Of a stretch of DNA of 64,000 nucleotides, positions 55,426 to 64,000 are shown one piece after another. Below the pieces are notes generated by a model. That model did not search any database. It was not told where the DNA came from and worked only from the letters and a program-made list of their open reading frames with translations. The stretch covers positions 1 to 64,000 of the forward strand of contig NZ_CDBK01000107.1 in assembly GCF_000819785.1 (NCBI RefSeq), in the 5' to 3' direction. Source of the DNA: Aeromonas caviae. Lineage in GTDB: Bacteria; Pseudomonadota; Gammaproteobacteria; Enterobacterales; Aeromonadaceae. The translations under genes were made by a program, and so were the position numbers. Each line of letters opens with the position of its first letter. Position 1 is the first letter of the stretch.

Positions 55426-55713
55426 ATGTCTTTCGTATTCCAAGCTGAAGTCCGTTCTGACCTGGGGAAAGGTGCGAGCCGCCGCCTGCGTCATGCTGAC
55501 CTGGTTCCTGCCATCGTTTACGGTGCAGGCAAAGAAGCCGTGTCCGTTACCCTGGACCACAAAAAACTGATCCTGGCCCAAGAGAAGCCGGAGTTCTACT
55601 CCTCCGAGCTGACCCTGGTCATCAACGGTGAAGAAGTCAAAGTGAACGTGAAGGCTATCCAGCGTCACCCGGTTCGCTACAAGCTGGTTCACCTGGATTT
55701 CGTTCGTGTCTAA
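55426..55713 (+). CDS. rplY: 50S ribosomal protein L25
   Basis: L25, 95 aa, binds 5S rRNA. It starts [20 protein letters not shown] and contains [20 protein letters not shown] and [17 protein letters not shown]. This is the short enterobacterial form without the CTC C-terminal domain. Codon use is strongly biased, fitting high expression. AAGAGA lies upstream of the ATG at 55426; the frame is open upstream but not family-like. It has its own promoter and terminator. Confidence 0.97.
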   Translation: MSFVFQAEVRSDLGKGASRRLRHADLVPAIVYGAGKEAVSVTLDHKKLILAQEKPEFYSSELTLVINGEEVKVNVKAIQRHPVRYKLVHLDFVRV

Positions 55714-55734
55714 TTGACAACGAACTTTCCTGTG

Positions 55735-55769
55735 AAGAGGCCACCCAATCGGGTGGCCTCTTTGTTTTT
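55735..55769 (+). terminator. Terminator of rplY
   Basis: A 12-bp stem (55735-55746 with 55751-55762) with an AATC loop followed by TGTTTTT. Confidence 0.92.
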
Positions 55770-55905
55770 ACAGCATTTTTTCCGGGAAAATAAAATACTC
55801 AAACAGCACTATTGGTCTTTACTTGTAGGCATGATTGACAGCAGGACACGTGTTGTGGTGCTCTGATGTTCAAGAAGTACTCGGACAAGTCCATTTTTCG
55901 GGGCG

Positions 55906-58900
55906 ATGTTGACCGTTATGAAGGGAATCGTACGGACATATATCCTGCTGTTTTCACCTATTCTGCTGCTGGTCCTGGCGGGTGGTTATCTGCTTGGCAA
56001 TGCACTGATCGAGCGCGAGCTCTATCGCGTTCGCAGCGATGAGAACACCTTCCTGGCGCTTGCCAGCGGCCGCCTTGACGGCGAGCTGGCGGTGCCACTG
56101 CGCCATGTGCGCAGCATGTCGGAAGAACCCATCCTGCTCGAAGCGGCGGGTCGCAATGACCGTGAGACCCTGGCCGTCCAGTTCACCATCCTAATGAACC
56201 GCAATCCCGACTATGCCCAGGTGCGTTGGCTTGCCCCGGATGGCATGGAGCTAGTGCGCATCGATCGTCAGGGTCAGCGTCTGTGGCGGGTGGCGGACGA
56301 CCAGTTGCAGAACAAGGGGGATCGTTACTACTTTCGTGATGCCATGGCGCTGCCCTGGGAGCGGGTCTACGTCTCGCCGCTCGATCTCAACGTTGAACAC
56401 GGGGTGATCGATCGCCCCTTCAACCCCATGATCCGCATTGCCAAGCGTCTGCGCCTTGGGGGGCGTGATCTTGGTTTGCTGCTTATCAACGTCCAGGCTG
56501 CCCGTATGCTCAAGGAGTTTGCCGACAGCAGTGGCAAGGCAGCCGATCACACCATGCTGTTCAACCAGGACGGATACTGGCTGCGCAGCCCGGACCCATC
56601 CCGGGAGTGGGGCTTCATGCTCGAGCGCCCGGATCTCACCCTGAAGTACACTTCCCCCCAGGCCTGGCAGGCGTTCTGGGACGCATCAAACGGCCAGATG
56701 GAGTCTGCCGACGGGCTCTGGAGCTGGACCACCCTGTACCCGGCACAGAATCATGATCAGCTGATCTGGAAAGCCGCGTCCCTGGTGCCGCACAGCGAGC
56801 TGCAGGCCATTCGCACTCATATCTGGGGGATCATATTGGCCGCCAGCGCCGTGCTGCTGCTGTTGTTTGGTGCCGGTGTGGCTGCACTGGTGCGCAGCAG
56901 GCACAAGGAGCAACTGGCCCAGCAGGAAGCGGCCAGGTTGGCACAGGTCAAAGGTGATTTCATCGCCAACATGAGCCACGAGATCCGCACCCCCATGAAC
57001 GCCATCATGGGGCTGACCTACCTGCTCGAACAGGGAGGGCTCGACGATGGTCAGCATGCCCTGGTGCGCAAAATCCACCAGGCCGGGCAGGCGCTGCTCG
57101 GGATCATCAACGACATCCTTGATTTCTCCAAGATTGAGTCGGGTCGGCTCGAGCTTGAGCGGGTGCCATTCAGTCTGGAAGAGGTGCTCGATCACGTGGC
57201 GGCCATCATGTCCACCTGCGTTGGCCAGAAGCACCTCGAACTGGTGGTGAGCAGTGCCCCCGAGCCGGTTTCCCATCTGATTGGGGACGCCCTGCGCCTC
57301 GAGCAGGTGTTGCTCAACCTGACCGGCAATGCCATCAAGTTTACCGAACGCGGCGAGGTGGAGGTCAAGGTCGTGCTGGAAGCAGAGCAAGACGGCATGG
57401 CCACCTTGCTGTTTCGGGTGCGCGACACCGGGATCGGCATTCCCCCCGAGCAGCAGGCCAACATTTTCAATGCCTTCTCCCAGGCAGACTCCTCCACCAG
57501 CCGCCGCTTCGGGGGTACCGGGCTTGGTCTGACCATCAGTCGCCGTCTGGTGAACCTGATGGGGGGGGACATCGGCGTCACCAGCGAGCTTGGCAAGGGG
57601 AGCGAATTCTGGTTCCGCGTCCGGCTGGAGCAGGTGGAGCGGCCCGAGGCCTTGAACGAGCGTCTGCAGCACATCTCGCTGCTCATCGCCGACGACAATC
57701 AGGTGACCCGCGACGCCCTGTCGATGACGGTGGGTTCCCTCGGATGGCAGTCGCGGGTGGTGGAGTCCGGTGAGCAGGCGCTGCACCATCTGCTGCGCCA
57801 GGGGGAGCGTTTCGACGTGATCCTGCTCGACTGGATCATGCCGGGGATGGACGGGCTCGAGACCTGCCTGGCCATTCGCCGCGCCTTCGAGCAGCAGGAG
57901 CGTTCACCCATCATCATCATGGCGACCGCCTATTCCCAGGATGAACTGATGCACTGCCCCGGCTCGGAGCAAGTGGATCTAGTGCTGCACAAACCGGTCA
58001 CCGGCTCCAGTCTTTACAATGCGGTGGCGCGTCTCATCCACGAGAAGCGCGAGCATGTGGAGCCCCTTGAGAGTGGTCAGCGCCGTCTGCGCCTGCCGGG
58101 CGTGCACATACTGCTGGTGGATGACAGCGACATCAACCTGGAGGTGGCGACCCGCTTGCTGCAACGGGAGGGGGCCGAGGTGATCACCGCCATCGACGGG
58201 GAGCGAGCCCTGGCCTGCCTGGCAGATCCGGCCCGGCGCATCGATCTGGTGCTCATGGATGTGCAGATGCCGGTGATGGATGGCTACGAGGCGACCCGTC
58301 GCCTGCGCCTGCTGCCGGGGCGGGAGGAGACTCCCGTGCTGGCTCTCACCGCAGGGGTATTCAAGGATCAGCGGGAGGCGGCATTGGCCTCTGGCATGAA
58401 CGACTTCATCGCCAAGCCGCTCGATGTGGAGCAGCTCATCGCGACCTTGCTGCGTTATCTGCCGGACGTTGTCCTGCCGCTCACCGTGAACGACGAGCTA
58501 CTCCCCCACGAGCCGGTGGCCGGCATCGATATTGATACCGGACTGCGCAACTGGGGTGAAGCCTCTGTCTACCTCAAATACCTGCGGCGTTTTCGCGATG
58601 ACTACATGACGGTCGGTACCGTGTTGCCGGGTTACATCGCCCAGCACGAGACCGATGCGGCCGCGAGTCTGACCCACAAGATCAAGGGGGTGGCGGGCAG
58701 CCTGTCGCTCACCGATGTGGCGCGTATCAGTGCCGAGTTGAACGAGGCCATCGAGCAGGGGAGCGACACCAGCCAGCTCATCGCACCCTTCCTCGAGGCC
58801 CTGGAGCGGGCACAACACTCCATCGATACCTATGCCGGGCGCGAGCCGGGCGCGGTCAGTTCCCCGCTGGCCCAGGGGGAAGCGCGGGAGGTCTGCCTGC

Positions 58901-59088
58901 ACGCCCTGCATCAGGCCCTGGTGAGCGAGGATCTGGATCTGATTGAGCCGGCGCTGAGCCAGGCAAGGAGTCACTTGCCTTGCGAGCTGGTGAGCGAAAT
59001 AAGTGCAGCCCTGGAGCTGTTCGATATCCCGTTCGCCACCCGCAAGCTGGAGGATTATCTGGAGGATCGGGAGGAACCTGCGCCATGA
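55906..59088 (+). CDS. Hybrid sensor histidine kinase with Cache sensor, two receivers and Hpt
   Basis: The 1060-aa kinase has a first membrane helix (about 7-30), a large extracytoplasmic Cache-like domain (about 31-302), a second helix (about 303-330), HisKA with His358 ([15 protein letters not shown]), an ATPase domain (RDTGIGIP, GGTGLGL), a first receiver with Asp642 (VILLDWIMPGMDG), a second receiver with Asp785 ([14 protein letters not shown]) and a C-terminal Hpt with His924 (LTHKIKGVAGSL). All phosphorelay residues are present. An ATG at 55918 is an alternative start. It overlaps the HD-GYP response regulator gene by 4 nt (ATGA), so the relay most likely ends in that protein. The architecture resembles BarA/EvgS-type kinases. 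Confidence 0.93.
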   Translation: MLTVMKGIVRTYILLFSPILLLVLAGGYLLGNALIERELYRVRSDENTFLALASGRLDGELAVPLRHVRSMSEEPILLEAAGRNDRETLAVQFTILMNRNPDYAQVRWLAPDGMELVRIDRQGQRLWRVADDQLQNKGDRYYFRDAMALPWERVYVSPLDLNVEHGVIDRPFNPMIRIAKRLRLGGRDLGLLLINVQAARMLKEFADSSGKAADHTMLFNQDGYWLRSPDPSREWGFMLERPDLTLKYTSPQAWQAFWDASNGQMESADGLWSWTTLYPAQNHDQLIWKAASLVPHSELQAIRTHIWGIILAASAVLLLLFGAGVAALVRSRHKEQLAQQEAARLAQVKGDFIANMSHEIRTPMNAIMGLTYLLEQGGLDDGQHALVRKIHQAGQALLGIINDILDFSKIESGRLELERVPFSLEEVLDHVAAIMSTCVGQKHLELVVSSAPEPVSHLIGDALRLEQVLLNLTGNAIKFTERGEVEVKVVLEAEQDGMATLLFRVRDTGIGIPPEQQANIFNAFSQADSSTSRRFGGTGLGLTISRRLVNLMGGDIGVTSELGKGSEFWFRVRLEQVERPEALNERLQHISLLIADDNQVTRDALSMTVGSLGWQSRVVESGEQALHHLLRQGERFDVILLDWIMPGMDGLETCLAIRRAFEQQERSPIIIMATAYSQDELMHCPGSEQVDLVLHKPVTGSSLYNAVARLIHEKREHVEPLESGQRRLRLPGVHILLVDDSDINLEVATRLLQREGAEVITAIDGERALACLADPARRIDLVLMDVQMPVMDGYEATRRLRLLPGREETPVLALTAGVFKDQREAALASGMNDFIAKPLDVEQLIATLLRYLPDVVLPLTVNDELLPHEPVAGIDIDTGLRNWGEASVYLKYLRRFRDDYMTVGTVLPGYIAQHETDAAASLTHKIKGVAGSLSLTDVARISAELNEAIEQGSDTSQLIAPFLEALERAQHSIDTYAGREPGAVSSPLAQGEAREVCLHALHQALVSEDLDLIEPALSQARSHLPCELVSEISAALELFDIPFATRKLEDYLEDREEPAP

Positions 59089-60101
59089 GTCGACCGCGCG
59101 TGTTGATCATCGACGACGAGCCGAGCAACCTCGGGTTGCTGCGGCAAATCCTCAAAGAGGAGTACAACCTCTTCTTTGCCAAAGGGGGAGAGGAGGGGTT
59201 GGCCGCCGTGGGGCGTCACGAGCCGGCACTTATCCTGCTGGACGTGCGCATGCCCGACATGGATGGTTACGAGGTGTGCCGTCGGCTCAAGGCCGATCCG
59301 GCTCATGCCGGGATCCCGGTGCTCTTTATCACCGCGAGCGACAACGCAGACAGCGAGAGCCAGGGGTTCGAGGCGGGCGGAGTGGATTATATCTACAAGC
59401 CGGTCTGTCCGAGCACGGTGCGTGCCCGGGTGCGCAATCATCTCTCCCTGGTGCGCCTCGATCAGCTTGAGTGCAGCTATCGCACCGCCATCGTCATGCT
59501 GAGCGAGGCGGGCCACTACAACGACACCGACACCGGGGTGCATATCTGGCGCATGGCCGCATACGCCCGGGCCCTGGCTGATGCGGCTGGCTGGAGCCCG
59601 GAGCAGTCGGATCTGCTGGAGCTGGCGGCCCCCATGCACGACATGGGCAAGATTGGTATCCCCGATCACATCCTCAAGAAGCCTGGCCCCCTCACCGAGG
59701 AGGAGTGGGTCATCATGCGAAGTCACCCGCGTATCGGTTACGAGATCCTGAGGCGATCCGATGCCCCCATTTTTCGCATGGCGGCGGAGATTGCCCTGCA
59801 CCACCACGAGAAATGGGACGGCTCGGGCTATCCCGCCGGCGAGATCGGCGAGGGGATCCCCGAGGCGTCGCGGATCGTGGCGATCGCCGACGTCTTTGAC
59901 GCCCTGAGCGTGCGTCGTCCCTACAAAGAGCCCTGGCCCCTGGACCGGGTGCTGGCCACCATGCGCGATGGCTCCGGCCAGCACTTCGATCCCCGGCTGC
60001 TCTCCCGTTTTCTCGAGATCATGCCGGAGATCTTGCGCCTCAAGGCGCAATGGGATGCCCGCGAGGAGCGGGGGGATTACCAGATGGGCTGGGTCAGATA
60101 G
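59085..60101 (+). CDS. Response regulator with HD-GYP phosphodiesterase domain
   Basis: This 338-aa protein (MSRPRVLIIDDEPSNLGLLR) has a receiver with Asp53 (LILLDVRMPDMDGYEV) and YIYKP, then an HD-GYP domain with HDMGKIGIPDH (HD at 185-186) and HHEKWDGSGYP (240-250), so it should degrade cyclic di-GMP. GGAGGAAC precedes the ATG at 59085, which overlaps the kinase stop. Its 3' end overlaps the convergent gloC gene by 25 nt. It resembles the HD-GYP protein encoded in the his cluster in layout but differs in detail. Confidence 0.94.
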   Translation: MSRPRVLIIDDEPSNLGLLRQILKEEYNLFFAKGGEEGLAAVGRHEPALILLDVRMPDMDGYEVCRRLKADPAHAGIPVLFITASDNADSESQGFEAGGVDYIYKPVCPSTVRARVRNHLSLVRLDQLECSYRTAIVMLSEAGHYNDTDTGVHIWRMAAYARALADAAGWSPEQSDLLELAAPMHDMGKIGIPDHILKKPGPLTEEEWVIMRSHPRIGYEILRRSDAPIFRMAAEIALHHHEKWDGSGYPAGEIGEGIPEASRIVAIADVFDALSVRRPYKEPWPLDRVLATMRDGSGQHFDPRLLSRFLEIMPEILRLKAQWDAREERGDYQMGWVR

Positions 60102-60721
60102 GGATTGCTGGCCCGTTCGTGACCAAAGGTGGAGCTCGGGCCATGGCCCGGAATGAAGACGATCTCATCCCCGAGCGGCAGCAGGGTCTCGGTAATCGAC
60201 TTGATCAGCGTCCCGTGATCCCCGCGCGGGAAATCGGTGCGGCCTATGCTGCCGGCAAAGAGCACATCCCCCACCCAGGCGAGGCGTTCTGCCTGGCAGA
60301 GCAGTACGATGTGGCCCGGAGTGTGGCCCGGACAGAAATAGACCTCCAGCTCGCATTTGCCAACCTGTACCTTGTCACCCTGTTCGAGCCAGCTATCCGG
60401 TGTAAAGGCCGGAGTATGGGCAAAGCCGAACATCTGGCTCTGCTGGGGCAGGATATCGAGCCAGAAGGCATCCTCCTTGTGGGGGCCGGTAATGGCGACA
60501 CCGGTTCTCTCGCGCAGCTCGGCGGCGGCGCCCACGTGATCCAGATGGCCGTGGGTCAGCAGGATATGGGTGAGGGTCAGCCCCCGTTTGGCAATGGCGG
60601 CCAGCAGCTTGTCCGCCTCGCCGCCGGGATCGACGAGGGCAGCCTGGCGGGTCTCGTCACACCAGATAAGAGAACAATTCTGGGCGAACTGGGTGACCGG
60701 GATCACCTCGAACTTCAACAT
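60077..60721 (-). CDS. gloC: Type II glyoxalase-like metallo-beta-lactamase-fold hydrolase GloC (YcbL)
   Basis: The 214-aa product starts [20 protein letters not shown], nearly the same pattern as E. coli YcbL/GloC. The dinuclear zinc site is in THGHLDHVG (about 57-65), with the further ligands in [16 protein letters not shown] and FIPGHGP. GloC hydrolyses S-lactoylglutathione to lactate and glutathione, detoxifying methylglyoxal. Its start overlaps the selU stop by 7 nt, so it is the third gene of a selD-selU-gloC operon; its 3' end overlaps the HD-GYP gene. Confidence 0.94.
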   Translation of the reverse strand: MLKFEVIPVTQFAQNCSLIWCDETRQAALVDPGGEADKLLAAIAKRGLTLTHILLTHGHLDHVGAAAELRERTGVAITGPHKEDAFWLDILPQQSQMFGFAHTPAFTPDSWLEQGDKVQVGKCELEVYFCPGHTPGHIVLLCQAERLAWVGDVLFAGSIGRTDFPRGDHGTLIKSITETLLPLGDEIVFIPGHGPSSTFGHERASNPYLTQPIW

Positions 60722-61845
60722 GTGGGACTCTCCTGAGGGGTCTGAAGGGGGGGGCGTTTGGCGAAGAAGGCGAGGCAGGCCTCCTTGTCACCACGAAACA
60801 GGATCCGCTCGCGCTTGTTGTCCAGCTGATAGCGGTACATGGGGTCATAGTAGCGAGTCAGCAGCAGCCTGATCCAGACCAGATGGGCGCGGGTGTCCCC
60901 GCTCTGGGCCTGTTCCCTGAGGGCGGCCTGCAACAACCCATCGAGTTCGCGATAATCCTTGTCCCCGAGTCGGCGCTTGAGCCTGGCCATGGCGTCGGTG
61001 AGGTAGCCGGCAAACAGCGGCCAGCCTGCATCTGGCCCATGGAACTCCAGATAGCGCAGCCAGAGATCTTGCACGTAATCGGTGCGGATCTGCTCGGCCC
61101 GTGCCTCCTGCGGCACCTCCACCACCACCAGAGGAGCCCGGCACATGGCCTCATAAAGGTTGAGTGGCAGGGCGCAGCGACCGATGAGACGGCTCTCGTC
61201 TTCCAGTACAAACTGTGACTCCCCCCGGTTGCGACGCTGAAGCAGCTCGATGGCAAGCCGATTTTCGAAGTCGATGTTGCCGGGTTGCCCACCCGGCAGT
61301 TGGCCAAACGACGACCCCCTGTGACGGGCGTGCCCTTCCAGATCCACCGCCTGGGTGATGTGCGCCAGCATGTGGGTCTTGCCGGAGCCGGTCATGCCGG
61401 TCAGCACGGTCCAGTCGCACTCTGCACTGGCCTTCGCCTGGGTGTCGATGAGAAAGTGGCGCAGCGCCTTGTAGCCGCCCGCGACCCGGGGGCGGGTGAC
61501 GCCGGCCTCGGCCAGCCACTGTTGTACGGTTTGCGAGCGCAGGCCGCCGCGAAAACAGTAGAGCAGGGCGTCGGGTTGCTGGCGCAACCTGGCCAGCCAG
61601 CCTTCCATGCGCGCGGCGCGCACCGCGCCACCTACCAGTTGATGGCCCAGGGTGATGGCTGCGGCCTGTCCCTCCTGCTTGTAACAGGTACCGACCCGGG
61701 CACGTTCCTCGTCAGTCATCAGCGGCAGGCTGACGGCGGTGGGAAAGGCCCCTTCCTTGAACTCGACGGGGGCGCGCAGATCGATGAGTGGAACCTCATC
61801 CAGAAAGATCCGGGCGTAATCCGTGGCCAGTGGCAGGGCACTCAT
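60715..61845 (-). CDS. selU: tRNA 2-selenouridine synthase
   Basis: SelU (MnmH), 376 aa, replaces sulphur by selenium in the wobble 2-thiouridine of tRNA-Glu, Gln and Lys using selenophosphate. The N-terminal rhodanese domain (about 10-130) carries the active cysteine in [12 protein letters not shown] near residue 97, and the C-terminal P-loop domain has [12 protein letters not shown] near 147-158. Its ATG overlaps the selD stop (ATGA), coupling it to its selenium donor. Confidence 0.95.
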   Translation of the reverse strand: MSALPLATDYARIFLDEVPLIDLRAPVEFKEGAFPTAVSLPLMTDEERARVGTCYKQEGQAAAITLGHQLVGGAVRAARMEGWLARLRQQPDALLYCFRGGLRSQTVQQWLAEAGVTRPRVAGGYKALRHFLIDTQAKASAECDWTVLTGMTGSGKTHMLAHITQAVDLEGHARHRGSSFGQLPGGQPGNIDFENRLAIELLQRRNRGESQFVLEDESRLIGRCALPLNLYEAMCRAPLVVVEVPQEARAEQIRTDYVQDLWLRYLEFHGPDAGWPLFAGYLTDAMARLKRRLGDKDYRELDGLLQAALREQAQSGDTRAHLVWIRLLLTRYYDPMYRYQLDNKRERILFRGDKEACLAFFAKRPPLQTPQESPTC

Positions 61846-62879
61846 TGGACAACCTCGATGAACTGGTTGCCGGTGCGGGCCTGCAACTGGCCGATGGGAG
61901 AGAGGGTCAGCCCTGCCTGTGCGGCAATGGCAAGGAGCTCGGCTTCACTTTCTTTACCGACGGCTACCAGCAGGCCGCCGCTGGTCTGCGGGTCGCACAG
62001 GATGTTGCGGGTGCGATCATCCATGGTGCCCAGCTTGTCACCATAGGAGTCGAAGTTGCGCAGGGTACCGCCCGGTACGCAGCCCTCACTCAGGTAATAA
62101 TCCACCTCGTCCAGCAGCGGCAGCGCCTTGAAGTCCAGACGGGCACTGACGCCGGAACCTTCGCACATCTCCAGCAGGTGGCCTGCCAGTCCAAAACCGG
62201 TCACGTCGGTCATGGCGTGCACGCCGGGGAGGGCGGCGAAGCGCTGGCCAATCTTGTTGAGGGTGCACATGGCATCCGGGGCCAGTTGTTCATGCTCGGG
62301 CTTGAGCTTGCCCTTCTTCTGGGCGGTGGTGAGGATGCCGATGCCAAGGGGTTTGGTCAGATAGAGGGTGTCGCCCGCCTGGGCGGTGTCATTCTGCTTG
62401 ATGGCGTCGAGTGGCACGATACCGGTCACCGCAAGACCAAAGATGGGCTCGGGGGCGTCGATGCTGTGGCCACCGGCGAGCGAGATACCCGCCTCGTGAC
62501 ACACCTGGCGGCCGCCGTCGATCACCTGCTGGGCCACTTCCGGCGCCAGCGTGTTGATGGGCCAGCCGAGGATGGCGATGGCGACGATGGGCTTGCCGCC
62601 CATGGCATAGATGTCGCTGATGGCATTGGTGGCGGCGATGCGACCGAAGGTGAAGGGATCGTCGACGATGGGCATGAAGAAGTCGGTGGTGGAGACGATG
62701 CCCTGGCCGTTGCCGATGTCGACCACGGCGGCGTCATCTTTGCTGCTGTTGCCGACCACCAGGGTGGGGTCGTCAAAGCCCGGGATCTGGCTCTTCAAGA
62801 TGGTGTCGAGCACCTTGGGGGAGATTTTGCAACCACAGCCAGCGCCGTGGCTGTATTGGGTCAGACGAATGGAAGACAT
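61842..62879 (-). CDS. selD: Selenide, water dikinase (selenophosphate synthetase)
   Basis: SelD is 345 aa from the ATG at 62879 ([20 protein letters not shown]). It makes selenophosphate from selenide and ATP. Cys15 and Lys18 correspond to catalytic Cys17 and Lys20 of E. coli, so this is the Cys form, not a selenoprotein. Other blocks are [29 protein letters not shown] and [29 protein letters not shown] precedes the ATG; the open frame upstream is not family-like. It leads the operon with selU and gloC. Confidence 0.96.
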   Translation of the reverse strand: MSSIRLTQYSHGAGCGCKISPKVLDTILKSQIPGFDDPTLVVGNSSKDDAAVVDIGNGQGIVSTTDFFMPIVDDPFTFGRIAATNAISDIYAMGGKPIVAIAILGWPINTLAPEVAQQVIDGGRQVCHEAGISLAGGHSIDAPEPIFGLAVTGIVPLDAIKQNDTAQAGDTLYLTKPLGIGILTTAQKKGKLKPEHEQLAPDAMCTLNKIGQRFAALPGVHAMTDVTGFGLAGHLLEMCEGSGVSARLDFKALPLLDEVDYYLSEGCVPGGTLRNFDSYGDKLGTMDDRTRNILCDPQTSGGLLVAVGKESEAELLAIAAQAGLTLSPIGQLQARTGNQFIEVVQ

Positions 62880-63227
62880 GCTTTCCCCTTGTGTGGGCAG
62901 ACTTGTGTGTGCCAATAACTGCTGCGGCGCCGTCAAATGTGCGCGCAAAAATAGGGTGGCCCTGGCGGCCTGTGAACACAGTGATGTCAGGCTGCCTGGC
63001 AGGACAGGAGGAGGGCAAGGATGCGCCGGCGAAGCCCCGCCAAGGACCACAGGACGGGCCATTATGCCACAAATGGCCGCTCTGGTTCGAACGGGAATTC
63101 ACACAAAGCGCAGGGGATTGTCGGGTTCAAAAAGAGCCGTACTCTTCGCCTTGCTCAGGCTAGTCCCACTTTGAGCCGCCCCGACGGCGTGTCGGTCTTG
63201 CATCGGGGCAGCATGTGGCGACGGAAA
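62880..63227. other. Intergenic region upstream of selD
   Basis: This 348-nt stretch between selD and the acyltransferase gene must contain the selD promoter. I see no supported gene, no clear terminator for the acyltransferase and no SECIS-like element tied to a UGA codon. Confidence 0.5.
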
Positions 63228-64000
63228 CTAGCCAGCTTGCTCCATCACTGGTTGGGGCGCCTTGCCTAGCCGGCGCAGTCGCCGTTGCAGCGGCCGCTCC
63301 AGCAGGGTGTAGCTCAGCGCCGAGAGCCCGATCAGCACGGCGAGCATCAACAGGGTGGCCAGCACCCCCAGCAAGGGGTTGGTCTGGGCGTACCACCACG
63401 CGGTGAGCCCCGGCGCCAGAGAGTGGACAAGCTCGCAGCCGGTGAGCAACACCAGGGCGTGGAGCAGGTAGATGGAGTAGGAGAGATCCCCCAGCCAGTT
63501 GGTGAAGTGGTTGTCCAGGAGGCGCAGCAGCGGGCTCTGGCGATCACCCTGGGCAGCGGCAATCCAGATCAGCAATACATAGGCGCTGATCAGTAGCAGG
63601 GTCAACAACGGCGTCATGGTGAACTGCATCAGTGCGAAGGGGAGCAAAAAGGCGAGCAGCAGCGGCAGATCTTGCTGCATCATGGGCCACTGGCGGGCAG
63701 CCTTCACCTTCGGCAGCAGCCAGAGGCCGAGCACGAATTCACTCACCCCGCGCCCGATGGCCAGTGCCCCGCTGGTGACATCCAGGGTACCCCGGCTGTG
63801 CACGATAAAGGCCAGCACTGTCAGGGCCAGCAAGGGGGCGAGGTTGCTCCAGCGGCTGCGGGTGACGGCGAGCGGAATGAGCAGCGGAAACAGCAGATAG
63901 CTAATCCACTCCACGCTGAGCGACCAGGCGGCGAAGTTCCAGGTCAATCCGTGATCCGTTACCACCTGCAGCAGCAGGAAGGCGCTTGGCAGTGCCTCGG
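63228..64000 (-). CDS. Acyltransferase-3 family membrane protein (5' end outside window)
   Basis: The frame is open from the window edge to a stop at 63228, giving at least 257 residues of the C-terminal part. WNFAAWSLSVEWISYLLFPL is the characteristic Acyl_transf_3 motif (S/WSLxxEWxxY), and NHFTNWLGDLSYSIYLLHAL is the second typical one. Eight or so membrane helices are visible. The family O-acylates surface polysaccharides, lipids or peptidoglycan. The N-terminus with the catalytic histidine lies beyond 64000, so the real start is not seen; an internal GTG at 63965 is not the start. Confidence 0.85.
   Translation of the reverse strand, partial: EALPSAFLLLQVVTDHGLTWNFAAWSLSVEWISYLLFPLLIPLAVTRSRWSNLAPLLALTVLAFIVHSRGTLDVTSGALAIGRGVSEFVLGLWLLPKVKAARQWPMMQQDLPLLLAFLLPFALMQFTMTPLLTLLLISAYVLLIWIAAAQGDRQSPLLRLLDNHFTNWLGDLSYSIYLLHALVLLTGCELVHSLAPGLTAWWYAQTNPLLGVLATLLMLAVLIGLSALSYTLLERPLQRRLRRLGKAPQPVMEQAG

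Noticed and set aside
55866-56042. 58-codon frame starting 40 nt before the second hybrid kinase
   Set aside because: No Shine-Dalgarno and it overlaps the kinase signal region in another frame; taken as chance.

Overview
The window reads as chromosomal DNA of a high-GC gammaproteobacterium, most consistent with Aeromonas. The evidence is gene order shared with enterics and vibrios (ybaN-apt-dnaX-ybaB; yoaA-tsaB-slp-fadD-rnd; a his operon with a polyhistidine leader), short-form L25, YcfJ, YaeQ, and an ExeM-type secreted nuclease. The genus is my inference from protein recognition; no search was run. I see no rRNA, tRNA, insertion sequence, prophage or CRISPR array, so this is mostly core genome with a few accessory genes.

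Layout. 0-2.1 kb: a 46-aa membrane protein, yaeQ and an AEC-family transporter. 2.2-6.6 kb (minus): an iron/siderophore-type ABC importer followed by an MFS gene, with a candidate Fur-controlled promoter. 7.2-10.4 kb: a large secreted endonuclease. 10.5-14.3 kb: ycfJ, an acyl-CoA synthetase, a WYL regulator and a small unknown. 14.4-29.4 kb (minus): the histidine operon with leader peptide and attenuator, split between hisA and hisF by three signalling genes (response regulator/HD-GYP, PAS sensor without kinase, hybrid kinase). 29.5-37.1 kb: a small unknown, then yoaA, tsaB, slp-like lipoprotein, hydrolase, fadD and rnd. 37.2-40.5 kb (minus): DksA-like zinc-finger protein, DMT transporter with AraC regulator, dusC. 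40.7-44.9 kb: ybaN, apt, dnaX, ybaB, with recR absent from its usual place. 45-50.3 kb: LysR/pirin divergent pair, YjiH-type membrane protein, an unusual LuxR-type regulator behind an AT-rich intergenic stretch, a CBS protein. 50.4-55.7 kb: hrpA, a LysM-like protein, rplY. 55.9-60.1 kb: a second hybrid kinase coupled to a second HD-GYP response regulator. 60.1-62.9 kb (minus): selD-selU-gloC. 63.2 kb to the end: an acyltransferase-3 gene cut by the window edge.

The main themes are two complete phosphorelay modules (hybrid kinase with Hpt, coupled by overlap to an HD-GYP output that should degrade cyclic di-GMP). One of them sits inside the histidine operon as what looks like an independently transcribed cassette: a terminator follows hisA, a promoter-like sequence precedes the response regulator, and another promoter-like sequence precedes hisF. 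This is the most unusual structure in the window. The rest is housekeeping: histidine synthesis, tRNA modification (tsaB, dusC, selU), fatty acid activation, DNA polymerase III tau, and RNA metabolism (hrpA, rnd).
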